64,000 bases of DNA from Rhodobacter sp. NTK016B (GTDB taxonomy: Bacteria > Pseudomonadota > Alphaproteobacteria > Rhodobacterales > Rhodobacteraceae). The notes under the pieces are model-generated. The model searched no databases and was not told the origin of the DNA. It saw only the letters and a list, made by a program, of their open reading frames with translations. How positions within the stretch are numbered: position 1 is the first letter of the stretch; the number at the start of each line of letters is the position of its first letter. A program made the position numbers and the translations under genes. Shown in pieces: positions 8,345 through 17,542 of this stretch. The stretch is from assembly GCF_017303295.1 (NCBI RefSeq), contig NZ_JAFKOK010000010.1, positions 124,001 to 188,000 on the forward strand. Direction: 5' to 3'.

Positions 8345-9261
8345 GCGACGCCCAGCCCCGCCCCCTGCGCGCCTTAGGCGGCGCGCGTCGCACGCCCGGT
8401 TTCGGCGACCCCGCCGGGATCGTCCCCGCGACCGGCTCGGCCGCGTGGCTGACCGCGCTGATCTCGGCGGCGATGGCGTTTCTCGCCGTCTTCGCGCTGG
8501 CGATGTCGCTCAGCTCGAACCAGCTTGCACAGCGCTGGTCGGACACGCTGTCGCAAAGCGCCACGCTGCGCATCTCGGCCCCGCCGAGCGAACTGGACGC
8601 CCAGACGCGCGCGGTTCTGGAAATCCTGCGCACCACGCCCGGCGTACAATCGACCCGGGTGATGGACGAAGACGAGCAGCGTCGCCTGCTCGAGCCGTGG
8701 TTCGGCCCCGACCTGCCGATCGAGACGCTCGCCCTGCCCCGCCTGATCGAAATCGCCGAAGACCCCGGCGGCTTCGATTCGGTCGGCCTGCGGATGCGGC
8801 TGGCGACCGAGGCGCCGGGCGCGGTGCTTGACGACCATACCCGCTGGCGCCGTCCGCTGGTGCAGGCCGCGTCCTCGCTGAGGGTGCTGGCATGGTTCGC
8901 CGTGGCGCTGATCGCGGTGATGGTGGGGGCAATGATCACGCTGGCCGCCGGGTTCTCGCTGGCCGCGAATGCGCAGGTGATCCGCGTGCTGCGGCTGGTA
9001 GGGGCGCGCGACCTGTTCATCGCCCGCGTCTTTACCCGGCGCTTCACGCTGCGCGCCTTTCTGGGCGCAGCGGCGGGGACCTTGCTGGGCATCGGCGCCT
9101 TCGCGGTGTTGCCCGTCGCGGGCGAAGCCGGGTTCTTCACCGGGCTTGGCTTTCAGGGCGCGGGCTGGCTGACACCGCTTATCATTCCGCCCGTTGCCGC
9201 GCTGATCGGCTGGGCCGCCACCCGCGCGGCGGCAATGCGCGTTCTGAAAAGGGAAACGTGA
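8341..9261 (+). CDS. ftsX: cell division protein FtsX (permease subunit)
   Basis: Membrane partner of FtsE. The TTG at 8341 overlaps the ftsE stop (TTGA) and gives a 306-aa protein with a basic cytoplasmic N-terminus, a first membrane helix (ALISAAMAFLAVFALAMSL), a periplasmic domain of about 120 residues (DEDEQRRLLEPWFG region), and three further helices at the C-terminus. No ATG is available before the first helix, which supports the TTG. The stop overlaps the plsC start (TGATG). Confidence 0.88.
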   Translation: MSDAQPRPLRALGGARRTPGFGDPAGIVPATGSAAWLTALISAAMAFLAVFALAMSLSSNQLAQRWSDTLSQSATLRISAPPSELDAQTRAVLEILRTTPGVQSTRVMDEDEQRRLLEPWFGPDLPIETLALPRLIEIAEDPGGFDSVGLRMRLATEAPGAVLDDHTRWRRPLVQAASSLRVLAWFAVALIAVMVGAMITLAAGFSLAANAQVIRVLRLVGARDLFIARVFTRRFTLRAFLGAAAGTLLGIGAFAVLPVAGEAGFFTGLGFQGAGWLTPLIIPPVAALIGWAATRAAAMRVLKRET

Positions 9262-9998
9262 TGGGCTACGCGTTCCAGTGGCTGCGCTCGCTGATCTTCA
9301 CGGGGCAGGCCTATGCGATGATGGTGCCGATGGCGGTGATCTTCCTGCCCTGGGCCATCGTCAGCCGCAAAGGCGCCTGGGCGGCCGTTCACACTTGGAC
9401 AAGCTGGGTGCGCTGGACGGCGTCCTGGATGATCGGGCTGAAATCCGAGATCCGGGGCCCGATCCCCGAAGGCGAGGTGATGATCGCCGCAAAGCATCAG
9501 AGCTTTTTCGACATCATCCTGATCTGCAACGTCCTTCCCCGCCCCAAATTCATCATGAAAAAGCAGCTCGTCTGGGCGCCGATCCTGGGCTGGTACGCGC
9601 TGCGCATCGGCTGTGTCCCGGTGGATCGCGGACGCCGTGGCGCGGCGATCAAGGCGATGGTCGAGCAGGTGAATTCCGGCAAGCTGGAACCCGGTCAGCT
9701 GATCATCTTCCCCCAGGGCACCCGCGTCGCGCCGGGCGTCAAGCAGGATTACAAGGTCGGCGTCGCGGTTCTGTATCAGGAACTCGGCGCGCCCGTTGTG
9801 CCCGCTTCCTGCAATGTCGGCGTGTTCTGGCCGCGCCACGCGGTTTACCGCAAGCCCGGCCTCGCGGTGGTCGAGTTCGGCACACCGATCGAGCCGGGGA
9901 TGCCCTTGCGCGACTTCCTCGGGCGGGTCGAAGAGGTTGTCGAAGAGCGCTCGGACGCGCTGATGGCCGAGGCCGGTTTCCCCCGGATCGAAGGCTGA
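9261..9998 (+). CDS. plsC: 1-acyl-sn-glycerol-3-phosphate acyltransferase
   Basis: Acylates lysophosphatidic acid to phosphatidic acid. The 245-aa protein begins with hydrophobic helices, then the acyltransferase block I H79-x4-D84 (HQSFFD), block III with FPQGTR, and a conserved proline strand (GAPVVPAS). It starts on the last base of the ftsX stop, so it belongs to the ftsE-ftsX-plsC transcript. A role as an ornithine-lipid or other lyso-lipid acyltransferase cannot be ruled out. Confidence 0.9.
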   Translation: MGYAFQWLRSLIFTGQAYAMMVPMAVIFLPWAIVSRKGAWAAVHTWTSWVRWTASWMIGLKSEIRGPIPEGEVMIAAKHQSFFDIILICNVLPRPKFIMKKQLVWAPILGWYALRIGCVPVDRGRRGAAIKAMVEQVNSGKLEPGQLIIFPQGTRVAPGVKQDYKVGVAVLYQELGAPVVPASCNVGVFWPRHAVYRKPGLAVVEFGTPIEPGMPLRDFLGRVEEVVEERSDALMAEAGFPRIEG

Positions 9999-9999
9999 G

Positions 10000-10332
10000 A
10001 TGGCAACCAGCGCCGACACCGTGGAGTTCATTCGCGAACAGATGGCCGGGGCCGGTGCGGTCACGGCCAAACGCATGTTCGGCGAATGGGGGCTGTATCT
10101 GGATGGCAAGTTCATCGGCGTGATCTGTGACGAAACGCTGTTTCTGAAGGACACGCCCGGCGCGCGCGACGCCTTCCCCGACGCCGAAACCGCCCCGCCC
10201 TATCCCGGCGCGAAGCCCGCGCTTGTGGCGGCGCCACTGCTGGACGAGCCCGAGCAACTGTGTCGGGTTGCGCGTGCGGTATGGGACGACTTGCCCGCAC
10301 CCCGTCCCAAGAAACCGCGCAAAAAGACCTGA
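10000..10332 (+). CDS. TfoX/Sxy N-terminal domain protein
   Basis: A 110-aa protein matching the N-terminal domain of the competence regulator TfoX/Sxy (FIREQMAGAGAVTAKRMFGEWGLYLDGKFIGVICDE). The C-terminal TfoX domain of the gammaproteobacterial regulators is absent; the tail is a Lys/Arg/Pro-rich stretch. It starts 1 nt after the plsC stop and so is probably co-transcribed. Stand-alone N-terminal domains are widespread and their function is unsettled, so a role in competence is not claimed. Confidence 0.85.
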   Translation: MATSADTVEFIREQMAGAGAVTAKRMFGEWGLYLDGKFIGVICDETLFLKDTPGARDAFPDAETAPPYPGAKPALVAAPLLDEPEQLCRVARAVWDDLPAPRPKKPRKKT

Positions 10333-10385
10333 GACGTCCCCGCGAAGACGCGGCGCGATCATGGAGCCAAAAGGGAGAGCACAGG

Positions 10386-10988
10386 ATGAGCTGGATCACC
10401 GAGATGGCCGCGCTGGAGGCGCTCTACGGCACGCCCGCCGAAGCGACGCAAACCAAGGTCACCCCCCGGCTGACCCCGGCCTATACGCGCTGGATCGAAG
10501 CCGCGCGTTTCTGCTTTCTTGCCAGCGTCGGCCCTGAAGGCACCGATTGCACGCCGCGCGGCGATGACGGTCCGGTGGTTCAGATCGCCGATCCCGGCAC
10601 GCTTGTCATGCCCGACTGGCACGGCAACAACCGCATCGACAGCCTGCGCAATATCCTGCGCGACGGGCGTGTCTCGCTGTCGTTCATGGTGCCCGGCTCG
10701 ACCAATGTGGTGCGCGTGAACGGCACCGCCCGTCTGTCGACCGACGCCGCGCTGACGGGGCGTTTCGAAAAGACGGGCAAGCGCCCGAAACTGGTGATCG
10801 TGATCGCTGTGGGCGAAGTCTACATGCAATGCGCTCGCGCGCTGATCCGCTCGGGCATCTGGCAGCGCGACGACAGTGCCGGCCTGCCCAGCATGGGCGA
10901 TATCCTGGCCGAGATCACCGCCGGCGCGTTCGACGGCGCCGCTTACGACACGGCCTGGCCGTCGCGCGCGGCCGAAACGATGTGGTGA
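10386..10988 (+). CDS. pyridoxamine 5'-phosphate oxidase-like FMN flavoprotein
   Basis: A 200-aa split-barrel flavoprotein of the MSMEG_1061-like group. Seen: RFCFLASVGPEGTDCTPRGD (cofactor-binding strand), LVMPDWHGNNRIDSLRNIL, and the C-terminal EVYMQCARALIRSGIW, which aligns with the family's phosphate/FMN region. Substrate unknown. The ATG at 10386 follows AGGGAGAGCACAGG. It is convergent with the acetyltransferase gene ending at 11008, and a G/C hairpin spans the junction. Confidence 0.85.
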   Translation: MSWITEMAALEALYGTPAEATQTKVTPRLTPAYTRWIEAARFCFLASVGPEGTDCTPRGDDGPVVQIADPGTLVMPDWHGNNRIDSLRNILRDGRVSLSFMVPGSTNVVRVNGTARLSTDAALTGRFEKTGKRPKLVIVIAVGEVYMQCARALIRSGIWQRDDSAGLPSMGDILAEITAGAFDGAAYDTAWPSRAAETMW

Positions 10989-10998
10989 GGAAAGCGCC

Positions 10999-11020
10999 GC
11001 GCGCGGGTCAGACCGCGCGC
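10999..11020. terminator. G/C hairpin between convergent genes
   Basis: Perfect 8-bp stem GCGCGCGG/CCGCGCGC (10999-11006 with 11013-11020) with a 6-nt loop, at the junction of the convergent flavoprotein and acetyltransferase genes; it overlaps the stop codon of the latter. There is no clear U-run on either side, so it may act as a 3' stabilising structure rather than an intrinsic terminator. Confidence 0.4.
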
Positions 11021-11493
11021 TTGTGCTTGATGCGGTCGACGGGCGTGCCATCCGCCAGCGGCACCGCGCGGATCACGTCGTATTCGCGAAAACCCATCTT
11101 GGTGTAATAGGCCAGACCCGGCACGTTGTCGGCGCGGATTGTCGCGTTCATCGTCTCAAGCCTCAGCGCCTGCGCCCGGGCCATCGTCGCTGCAAAAAGC
11201 GCGCGCCCCGCGCCCGGCACGCGGGGAACCTGCCGGGTGAAACTGCCGATATCGCCCCAGCCCTGAGGCAGATCGGTGTTGCGGTAGAGCCCCTGAAAGC
11301 CCACCGGCTCACCGTCGCGGGTCACCACGTGACAGCAAAGCACGTCCGGCCCCGCAAGACTGAGGTCCCACAGCCGTGCGGGGGTGAAGGGGGTCTCGTT
11401 CGCGGTTGTGCCACCCGCGGCGATGATCGCGTTGATCACGTCGCAGAGCGGCTCTGCATCGGTCTCGACCGGGGGCCGGACCTGCAAGCTCAC
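11008..11493 (-). CDS. GNAT family N-acetyltransferase
   Basis: A 161-aa GNAT enzyme. Seen: N-terminal [19 protein letters not shown], the beta4 strand VGFQGLYRN, the acetyl-CoA loop region ([22 protein letters not shown]), and the terminal [17 protein letters not shown] typical of this fold. Substrate unknown. It overlaps the accA stop by 4 nt and follows accA on the same strand, so the two are probably co-transcribed; the pairing does not reveal a target. Confidence 0.85.
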   Translation of the reverse strand: MSLQVRPPVETDAEPLCDVINAIIAAGGTTANETPFTPARLWDLSLAGPDVLCCHVVTRDGEPVGFQGLYRNTDLPQGWGDIGSFTRQVPRVPGAGRALFAATMARAQALRLETMNATIRADNVPGLAYYTKMGFREYDVIRAVPLADGTPVDRIKHKRAV

Positions 11494-12449
11494 GCGGCGA
11501 GGCCCTTCTTGCCCATATCGAGGTATTTCTGCCGCCGCGCCTTGATCAGCGCGTCGCTGGTCTGGCCATCGAACTTGGCCAGCATCTCGTCCAGCGCCTT
11601 GCCGACCGAGGCAATCGTGCCGCTGCGGTCGCGCTGCGCCCCGCCACGCGGTTCAGAGATGATGCTGTCGATCACGCCCAGCTTCAGCAGATCCTGCGCG
11701 GTCAGGCGCATCGCCTCGGCGGCTTCGCGCATCTTCTCGGAATCCTTCCACAGGATCGACGCGCAGCCTTCGGGCGTGATGACCGAATAGACGGAATGTT
11801 CCAGCATCAGGATGAGGTCAGCCGTGGCCAGCGCGACCGCGCCGCCCGAACCGCCCTCGCCGATAATGACCGAAATCACCGGGACACCGACCTGCAGGCA
11901 TTTCTCGGTCGAGCGGGCGATGGCCTCGGCCTGACCGCGTTCCTCGGCGCCCTTGCCGGGATAGGCACCGGGCGTGTCGACAAGCGTGATGACCGGCAGG
12001 CCGAACCGCGCGGCCAGATCCATCAGGCGGATCGCCTTGCGATAGCCCTCGGGGCGCGCCATGCCGAAATTGCGCTCGATCCGCGACTTGGTGTCCGAGC
12101 CCTTTTCCTGCCCGATCACCACAACGGGCCGGTCGTTCAGCCGCGCAAGACCGCCCATGATGGCGTGATCGTCGGCAAAGTTCCGGTCGCCCGCAAGCGG
12201 CGTGTATTCGGTGAACAGCGCATCGATATAGTCTTTGCAATGCGGCCGGTCCTGATGCCGCGCGACCTGACATTTGCGCCACGGCGACAGATTCTTGTAC
12301 AGGTCATTCAGAAGCTGCTCGGCCTTCTTGTCCAGCGCTTCGGCTTCCTTCTCGACATCCATCTCGGGCGAGGTCTGGGCCATGGCACGCAATTCGGCGG
12401 CCTTGCCTTCGATCTCGGCGAGGGGTTTCTCGAATTCAAGGTAATTCAT
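11490..12449 (-). CDS. accA: acetyl-CoA carboxylase carboxyltransferase subunit alpha
   Basis: Transfers the carboxyl group from carboxybiotin to acetyl-CoA, giving malonyl-CoA for fatty acid synthesis. The 319-aa protein shows [14 protein letters not shown], the [15 protein letters not shown] segment, [27 protein letters not shown], and the crotonase-fold oxyanion region GGSGGAVAL. The ATG at 12449 is preferred to GTG 12458 from family starts. A plausible sigma-70 promoter lies 26 bp upstream. Confidence 0.96.
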   Translation of the reverse strand: MNYLEFEKPLAEIEGKAAELRAMAQTSPEMDVEKEAEALDKKAEQLLNDLYKNLSPWRKCQVARHQDRPHCKDYIDALFTEYTPLAGDRNFADDHAIMGGLARLNDRPVVVIGQEKGSDTKSRIERNFGMARPEGYRKAIRLMDLAARFGLPVITLVDTPGAYPGKGAEERGQAEAIARSTEKCLQVGVPVISVIIGEGGSGGAVALATADLILMLEHSVYSVITPEGCASILWKDSEKMREAAEAMRLTAQDLLKLGVIDSIISEPRGGAQRDRSGTIASVGKALDEMLAKFDGQTSDALIKARRQKYLDMGKKGLAA

Positions 12450-12474
12450 CGACGGCACCTATTGAGACGGGTTC

Positions 12475-12503
12475 TATATGCATCGCCTCATGCGGTGTTG
12501 CAA
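12475..12503 (-). promoter_or_regulatory. probable sigma-70 promoter of accA
   Basis: On the minus strand TTGCAA (12498-12503) and CATATA (12475-12480) are separated by exactly 17 bp and lie just upstream of the accA start. The -35 matches the consensus at 4 of 6 positions, the -10 at 3 of 6. Confidence 0.4.
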
Positions 12504-12622
12504 CCGATCCCGTCCCGCAGCCTTGGCCCCGCGCGCCGATCAAGCCGTGTTCTGGCGGCTGCCCGCTTGCACCCGCGCGCGGAAATTCTATTTTATGTAA
12601 GGTCTATAGGGATGATGCTGCA

Positions 12623-13066
12623 ATGATCCGCTACAGCCTGCAATGCGATAAGGGACATGCGTTCGAGAGCTGGTTCGCCTCGGCCTCGGCCTATGATGCC
12701 CTGGCCAAGGGCGGGCATCTGAGCTGCGCCCATTGCGGCAGCCCCAAGGTGGAAAAGGCGCTGATGGCGCCGTCGGTCTCCAGCGTCGAAAGCAACAGCG
12801 CGAAACCGGTCGAAACGCCCGCCGCTACCCCGCTGGGGCCGCGCAACGCCATAGAAGAGCGGATCGCGGCGATCCGCAAGCATGTCGAGACGACCTCGGA
12901 TTATGTCGGGGACAATTTCGTGCGCGAAGCCCGGGCGATGCATCTGGGCGAAAGCCCCGAACGCCCGATCTGGGGCGAGGCGAAACCCGAAGACGCGCGC
13001 GCGCTGGTGGACGAGGGCATTCCGGTCGCCCCCCTGCCTTTCATGGGCAAGGCACGCACCAACTGA
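12623..13066 (+). CDS. DUF1178 family protein
   Basis: A 147-aa conserved protein of unknown function. The N-terminus carries a zinc-ribbon-like pair (C8 in LQCDKGHAFESWF and CAHC near residues 35-38), followed by a variable middle and the conserved stretch TSDYVGDNFVREARAMHLGESPERPIWGEA, which is the hallmark of DUF1178. It is divergent from accA with 173 bp between the starts, including an AT-rich tract before its ATG. Confidence 0.9.
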   Translation: MIRYSLQCDKGHAFESWFASASAYDALAKGGHLSCAHCGSPKVEKALMAPSVSSVESNSAKPVETPAATPLGPRNAIEERIAAIRKHVETTSDYVGDNFVREARAMHLGESPERPIWGEAKPEDARALVDEGIPVAPLPFMGKARTN

Positions 13067-13109
13067 TGCCGGATTGGCAACAATCCCCATCGGCATTGTA
13101 CGCATTTCG

Positions 13110-13143
13110 TTAACCATTCTCGCGAGCCGCAAGGATTGGTTAA
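13110..13143. promoter_or_regulatory. inverted repeat with TTAACCA arms
   Basis: TTAACCA (13110-13116) and TGGTTAA (13137-13143) form an inverted repeat with a 20-bp spacer, in the 169-bp gap upstream of the small membrane protein gene at 13236. The left arm continues to TTAACCAT, which resembles a half-site used by the cell-cycle regulator CtrA in alphaproteobacteria. It could be an operator; binding is inference. Confidence 0.35.
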
Positions 13144-13235
13144 TCAAACGACAACAAAGAGATCCGAATTCGGCGCAATCTCGCCACAATGCCAGCGCCA
13201 TTCTGGGGGCAACCGCCAGTCACCGAGGTGCCGCC

Positions 13236-13694
13236 ATGACCGTCTCGCCCAAGCTCTCGCCCGTCCGCTATCCGCAATCCGCCTTCAGCACGCCGCGCCG
13301 TTCGGGCCGGATCGACTGGGTCGTTCCGCTGGCCGCCGTAATCGGGCTGGGGATTGCCGGTTTTGCCGCGATGCGCGCGGGCGGCAGCGAAACGCAGGCC
13401 GCGCCCCTGCTCAACCGCGCGTCGATCGTGCCGATCTCGGCCCCGGCCGAACCCGGTGCCCCGCAGGTCTACGAGGCCCTCGCGACGGAAACCCGCGCCA
13501 TCAACCGCTGCGACGCGATCAGCGGCGATTGTCGGATGCTGCCGGTTGAGGACACGCTCTACCGCATGAATGACGGCAGTGAATGGCTGGCCCGCACCGC
13601 CTTCGACGATGCCGGGCAAATCGAATACACGCTGTGGTACGATCATACCGGCGCGATGGTCGGCGCCCCGCTGGGGCTGCAACCGGGCGCCTGA
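13236..13694 (+). CDS. hypothetical single-pass membrane protein
   Basis: A 152-aa protein with a 26-residue basic cytoplasmic start, one membrane anchor (WVVPLAAVIGLGIAGFAAM) and a periplasmic domain of about 105 residues containing two cysteines (RCDAISGDCRML) that could form a disulphide. I do not recognise a named domain. The ATG at 13236 follows GAGGTG. It stands alone between DUF1178 and lysC, with an inverted TTAACCA repeat about 100 bp upstream. Confidence 0.75.
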   Translation: MTVSPKLSPVRYPQSAFSTPRRSGRIDWVVPLAAVIGLGIAGFAAMRAGGSETQAAPLLNRASIVPISAPAEPGAPQVYEALATETRAINRCDAISGDCRMLPVEDTLYRMNDGSEWLARTAFDDAGQIEYTLWYDHTGAMVGAPLGLQPGA

Positions 13695-13835
13695 GCACGC
13701 GCGCACCGACCGCGCGAAAACACCCCGTCCGGGCCTGATTTTCCTGTCGTTGCGGCCCTTGCGCCATACCCAACCCGCGCGTAAGACGAGCGCGCGCTGC
13801 ACAAGGTGTGCGGCATGCGTCTTGCGGGGGTATTC

Positions 13836-15098
13836 ATGCCGATCCTTGTGATGAAATTCGGCGGCACGTCGGTCGCCGATCTGGACCGGATCGCCAATGC
13901 GGCCGAGAAGGTCAAACGCGAGGTCGAGCGGGGCTATGACGTGATCGTCATCGTCTCGGCCATGTCCGGCAAGACCAATGAACTGGTGGGCTGGGTGAAC
14001 GAAACCTCGCCCTTCTACGACGCGCGCGAATACGACGCCGTTGTCTCTTCGGGCGAGAACGTGACCGCCGGGCTGATGGCGCTGCGCCTGCAGGAAATGG
14101 GCGTCTCGGCGCGCAGCTGGCAGGGCTGGCAGGTGCCGATCAACACCACCTCGGCGCATGGCGCGGCGCGCTTCGAATCCATCCCGCGCGACAATATCGA
14201 CGCGAAATTCGCCGAAGGCTTCAAGGTCGCCGTGGTCGCGGGCTTTCAGGGCCTCAGCCCCGAGGGCCGGATCACCACGCTGGGCCGGGGCGGCAGCGAC
14301 ACCACCGCCGTGGCTTTCGCCGCCGCATTCGAAGCCGAGCGTTGCGACATCTACACCGATGTCGACGGCATCTATACCACCGATCCCCGCATCACCTCGA
14401 AGGCGCGCAAGCTCGACCGCATCAGCTTCGAAGAAATGCTGGAACTCGCCTCGCTGGGGGCGAAGGTGCTTCAGACCCGCTCGGTCGAGCTGGCGATGCG
14501 CTACAAGGTGCGCCTGCGGGTGCTGTCCTCGTTTGATGAAACCGATGAAACGTCCGGCACGATTGTCTGCGACGAGGAGGAAATCATGGAATCGAAAGTC
14601 GTCTCCGGCGTCGCCCATTCGCGCGACGAAGCCAAGATCACCCTCTTCACCATCGAAGACCGCCCCGGCATCGCCGCCGCGATCTTCGGACCGTTGGCCG
14701 ATGCGGGCGTCAATGTCGACATGATCGTGCAGAACATCTCGGAAAAAGACTACGATGACAGCCATCCCGGCGCCGTCACCGATATGACCTTCTCGTGCCC
14801 CGTCGATCAGGTGGGCCGCGCCCGCAAGGCGATGGAAGAAGCCAAGGCGGGCGGCAAGATCAACTACGAAGAGCTGATCATCGACACCGACGTCTCGAAG
14901 GTCTCGGTCGTCGGCATCGGCATGCGCAGCCATGCCGGGGTCGCCGCCAAGATGTTCCAGGCGCTGTCGGCCGACAACATCAACATCAAAGTCATCGCCA
15001 CCTCCGAGATCAAGATTTCCGTGCTGATCGACCGGCGCTACATGGAACTCGCCGTGCAGACCCTGCACGATGCTTTCGACCTCGATCACGCATCCTGA
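13836..15098 (+). CDS. lysC: aspartate kinase
   Basis: First step of the lysine/threonine/methionine pathway. The 420-aa protein has the kinase signature VMKFGGTSV at residues 5-13, the loop TLGRGGSDTTAVAFAAAFEAERCDIYTDVDGIYTTDPR (in two stretches), and a C-terminal pair of ACT domains (KITLFTIEDRPGIAAAIF; VSKVSVVGIGMRSHAGVAAKMF) that give amino acid feedback inhibition. The ATG at 13836 has GCGGGGG upstream; two earlier in-frame ATGs (13806, 13815) are outside the family's start. thrC, a later enzyme of the threonine branch, is elsewhere in this window (22.8-24.2 kb). Confidence 0.96.
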   Translation: MPILVMKFGGTSVADLDRIANAAEKVKREVERGYDVIVIVSAMSGKTNELVGWVNETSPFYDAREYDAVVSSGENVTAGLMALRLQEMGVSARSWQGWQVPINTTSAHGAARFESIPRDNIDAKFAEGFKVAVVAGFQGLSPEGRITTLGRGGSDTTAVAFAAAFEAERCDIYTDVDGIYTTDPRITSKARKLDRISFEEMLELASLGAKVLQTRSVELAMRYKVRLRVLSSFDETDETSGTIVCDEEEIMESKVVSGVAHSRDEAKITLFTIEDRPGIAAAIFGPLADAGVNVDMIVQNISEKDYDDSHPGAVTDMTFSCPVDQVGRARKAMEEAKAGGKINYEELIIDTDVSKVSVVGIGMRSHAGVAAKMFQALSADNINIKVIATSEIKISVLIDRRYMELAVQTLHDAFDLDHAS

Positions 15099-15257
15099 TT
15101 GCGGAATAGGCAGCGGCCCCGGAAGGCGAGTGCGGCGACAGCATTCGCGATCCGGGCCGCTCGCCGGCAGCGCGCCGTCGCAAAGCCGTTTCCATTCCGC
15201 CTTAAGTTGATCTAAGGTCCAGTCGCCCCACCGCTTGTTAACAGGACAGCCGCACAG

Positions 15258-17507
15258 ATGCAGGACCGGAGCGAAAGCGAAAGCCGCCGACTGCTGCGCC
15301 GACTGCGCGACACGCTGGCCGAACCCGCCCGCGGACAGGAAAGGCTGGACCGGATCGTCGGCATGATCGCCGAATCGATGCGCACGGATGTGTGCTCGAT
15401 CTACCTGTTCCGCGACCGCGAAACGCTTGAACTTTGCGCCACGCGCGGCCTTAAGGCGGAATCGGTACATCGCACGCGGATGCGACTGGGCGAAGGTCTG
15501 GTCGGTCGCGTCGCACGCACGGCCACCGCCGTGAACACCGCCGACGCCCCCGCCGAGCGCGGGTTCCGCTATATGCCCGAGACCGGGGAAGAGATCTATT
15601 CCAGCTTTCTCGGCGTGCCGATCCAGCGTCTGGGCGAAAAGCTGGGCGTTCTGGTCGTGCAATCGCGCGAGGCGCGGCTGTTTTCCGATGACGAGGTCTA
15701 TGCACTCGACGTGACGGCGATGGTTCTGGCCGAGATGACCGAACTGGGCGCCTTCACCAGCGACGACACGCCGATGGCATCGGCCCACAAGCATCCGGTG
15801 ATGCTGCGCGGCGGATCGGGTCAGGAAGGCACCGCCGAGGGGCAGGTCTGGCTGCACGAGCCGCGCGTGGTGGTGACGAACCTCGTCAACGACGACCCGG
15901 CGGCCGAGGCCGAACGCCTGCGCGCCGCAGTGGACCGGCTGCGGGTGTCGGTCGACGACCTGATGAACACCGCCGGCACCGGCGACAAGGAACATCGCGA
16001 CGTTCTCGAAGCCTACCGTATGTTCGCCAATTCGCGCGGCTGGCTGCGGCGGATGGAGCAGTCGATCGAAAGCGGCCTGTCGGCCGAAGCGGCGGTCGAA
16101 AAGGAACAATCCGAAGCCCGCGCGCGGCTGCAGCTGGTGCCCGACCCCTATCTGCGCGACCGGCTGCACGATCTGGACGATCTGTCGAACAAGCTTCTGC
16201 GCATCCTGACCGGACAAGGCAGCGATACCGGCGCGCAGATGCCCGAACGCCCGATTCTGGTGGCGCGCAATATCGGCCCCGGCGAGCTCTTGGAATACGG
16301 CAAGCTCCTGAAAGGCGTCGTGCTGGAAGAGGGATCGGTGGGCTCGCACGCCGCCGTCGTCGCCCGCGCGCTGGCGATCCCGCTGGTGGTCCATGCCGAG
16401 GGCATCACCACCGAGGCGCTGACCGGCGACAGCATCATCGTCGATGGCGACGAGGGCGTCGTCCATCTGCGCCCCGATGACAGCGTCGCCGCCGCGTACC
16501 GCGACAAGATCATCATGCAGACGCAGGCCGCCGCCCGCTTCGCCGAACTGCGCGACAAACCCGCCAGCGACCGCAAGGGCAACCGCGTCGCGCTGCATAT
16601 GAATGCGGGCATCATGGCCGATCTGCCCTCGCTCGAAGGGTCGGGCGCCGAAGGCGTGGGCCTGTTCCGCACCGAGCTGCAATTCCTGCTGCGCAATTCC
16701 ATGCCCCGCCGCGCCGATCTGGCCGCTCTTTATGCCCGCGTTCTCAAGGCTGCGGACGGGCGGCGGGTGATCTTCCGCACGCTCGATATCGGCTCGGACA
16801 AGGTCATGCCCTACATGAACCGGCCCGAGGAACCGAATCCGGCGATGGGCTGGCGCGCGGTACGCGTGGGGCTCGACAAGAAGGGCGTGATGCGGATGCA
16901 GCTTCAGGCGCTGATCCGCGCCTCGAACGGACGCCCGCTTTGCGTGATGTTCCCGCTGGTCGCCAATTTCGAGGAATTCCGCACCGCGCGCGAGATCCTG
17001 CTTCGCGAGATCGAACGCGAGGCCCATCTGGGTCACCCGCTGCCCGAGAAACTGGAAATCGGCGCGATGCTGGAAACCCCCAGCCTTGCCTTCGCGCCGG
17101 ACGCCTTCTTCAAGCTCGCGGATTTCGTGTCGATCGGTGGCAACGATCTGAAACAGTTCTTCTATGCCGCCGACCGCGAAAACGAACTCGTCCGCCGGCG
17201 CTATGACACGCTGTCGCTGAGCTTCATCACCTTCATCCAGAAGATCGTCAAACGCTGCGAGGCCAATGGCACCGCGCTGAGCTTCTGCGGCGAAGACGCG
17301 GGCCGCCCGGTCGAGGCGCTGACGCTGGCGGGTGCGGGCCTGCGCAGCCTGTCTATGCGACCGGCCTCCATCGGCCCGGTCAAGGACCTGATCATGCGGT
17401 CGGATCTCGACGAGGTCGCGGCGCTGATCGACCGGGCCAAAGAGCACGGCGAGGATACGCTGCGCCGCTCGATGATCGACTATATCCGCAGCCTGCCCAT
17501 CGGCTGA
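15258..17507 (+). CDS. ptsP: phosphoenolpyruvate--protein phosphotransferase PtsP (nitrogen PTS enzyme I)
   Basis: Enzyme I-Ntr passes phosphate from PEP to NPr in the regulatory nitrogen PTS. The 749-aa protein has an N-terminal GAF domain (about residues 20-165), the PEP-utiliser N domain, the phosphorylated-histidine loop GSHAAVVARA with H364, and a C-terminal TIM barrel (GVGLFRTELQFL, FRTLDIGSDK, FCGEDAGRPVEAL). The start at 15258 is followed by RSESESRRLLRRLRDTLAEP, usual for the group. lysC lies 159 bp upstream on the same strand; that gap contains an imperfect G/C inverted repeat (15112-15161) that may separate the two transcripts. Confidence 0.95.
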   Translation: MQDRSESESRRLLRRLRDTLAEPARGQERLDRIVGMIAESMRTDVCSIYLFRDRETLELCATRGLKAESVHRTRMRLGEGLVGRVARTATAVNTADAPAERGFRYMPETGEEIYSSFLGVPIQRLGEKLGVLVVQSREARLFSDDEVYALDVTAMVLAEMTELGAFTSDDTPMASAHKHPVMLRGGSGQEGTAEGQVWLHEPRVVVTNLVNDDPAAEAERLRAAVDRLRVSVDDLMNTAGTGDKEHRDVLEAYRMFANSRGWLRRMEQSIESGLSAEAAVEKEQSEARARLQLVPDPYLRDRLHDLDDLSNKLLRILTGQGSDTGAQMPERPILVARNIGPGELLEYGKLLKGVVLEEGSVGSHAAVVARALAIPLVVHAEGITTEALTGDSIIVDGDEGVVHLRPDDSVAAAYRDKIIMQTQAAARFAELRDKPASDRKGNRVALHMNAGIMADLPSLEGSGAEGVGLFRTELQFLLRNSMPRRADLAALYARVLKAADGRRVIFRTLDIGSDKVMPYMNRPEEPNPAMGWRAVRVGLDKKGVMRMQLQALIRASNGRPLCVMFPLVANFEEFRTAREILLREIEREAHLGHPLPEKLEIGAMLETPSLAFAPDAFFKLADFVSIGGNDLKQFFYAADRENELVRRRYDTLSLSFITFIQKIVKRCEANGTALSFCGEDAGRPVEALTLAGAGLRSLSMRPASIGPVKDLIMRSDLDEVAALIDRAKEHGEDTLRRSMIDYIRSLPIG

Positions 17508-17542
17508 ACGCCCGCGCCTTCAGGGGATGCTCTGTCGATGGC

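Noticed and set aside
15112-15161. Imperfect inverted repeat after lysC as an intrinsic terminator
   Set aside because: The arms match (with one bulge) but lie 27 nt apart with no U-run; kept only as a note on the gap.
13140-17447. A 1,435-codon open frame on the minus strand across lysC and ptsP
   Set aside because: It is the antisense shadow of two well-identified genes; GC-rich third positions remove stops on the opposite strand. The translation is His/Arg/Gly-rich without motifs.
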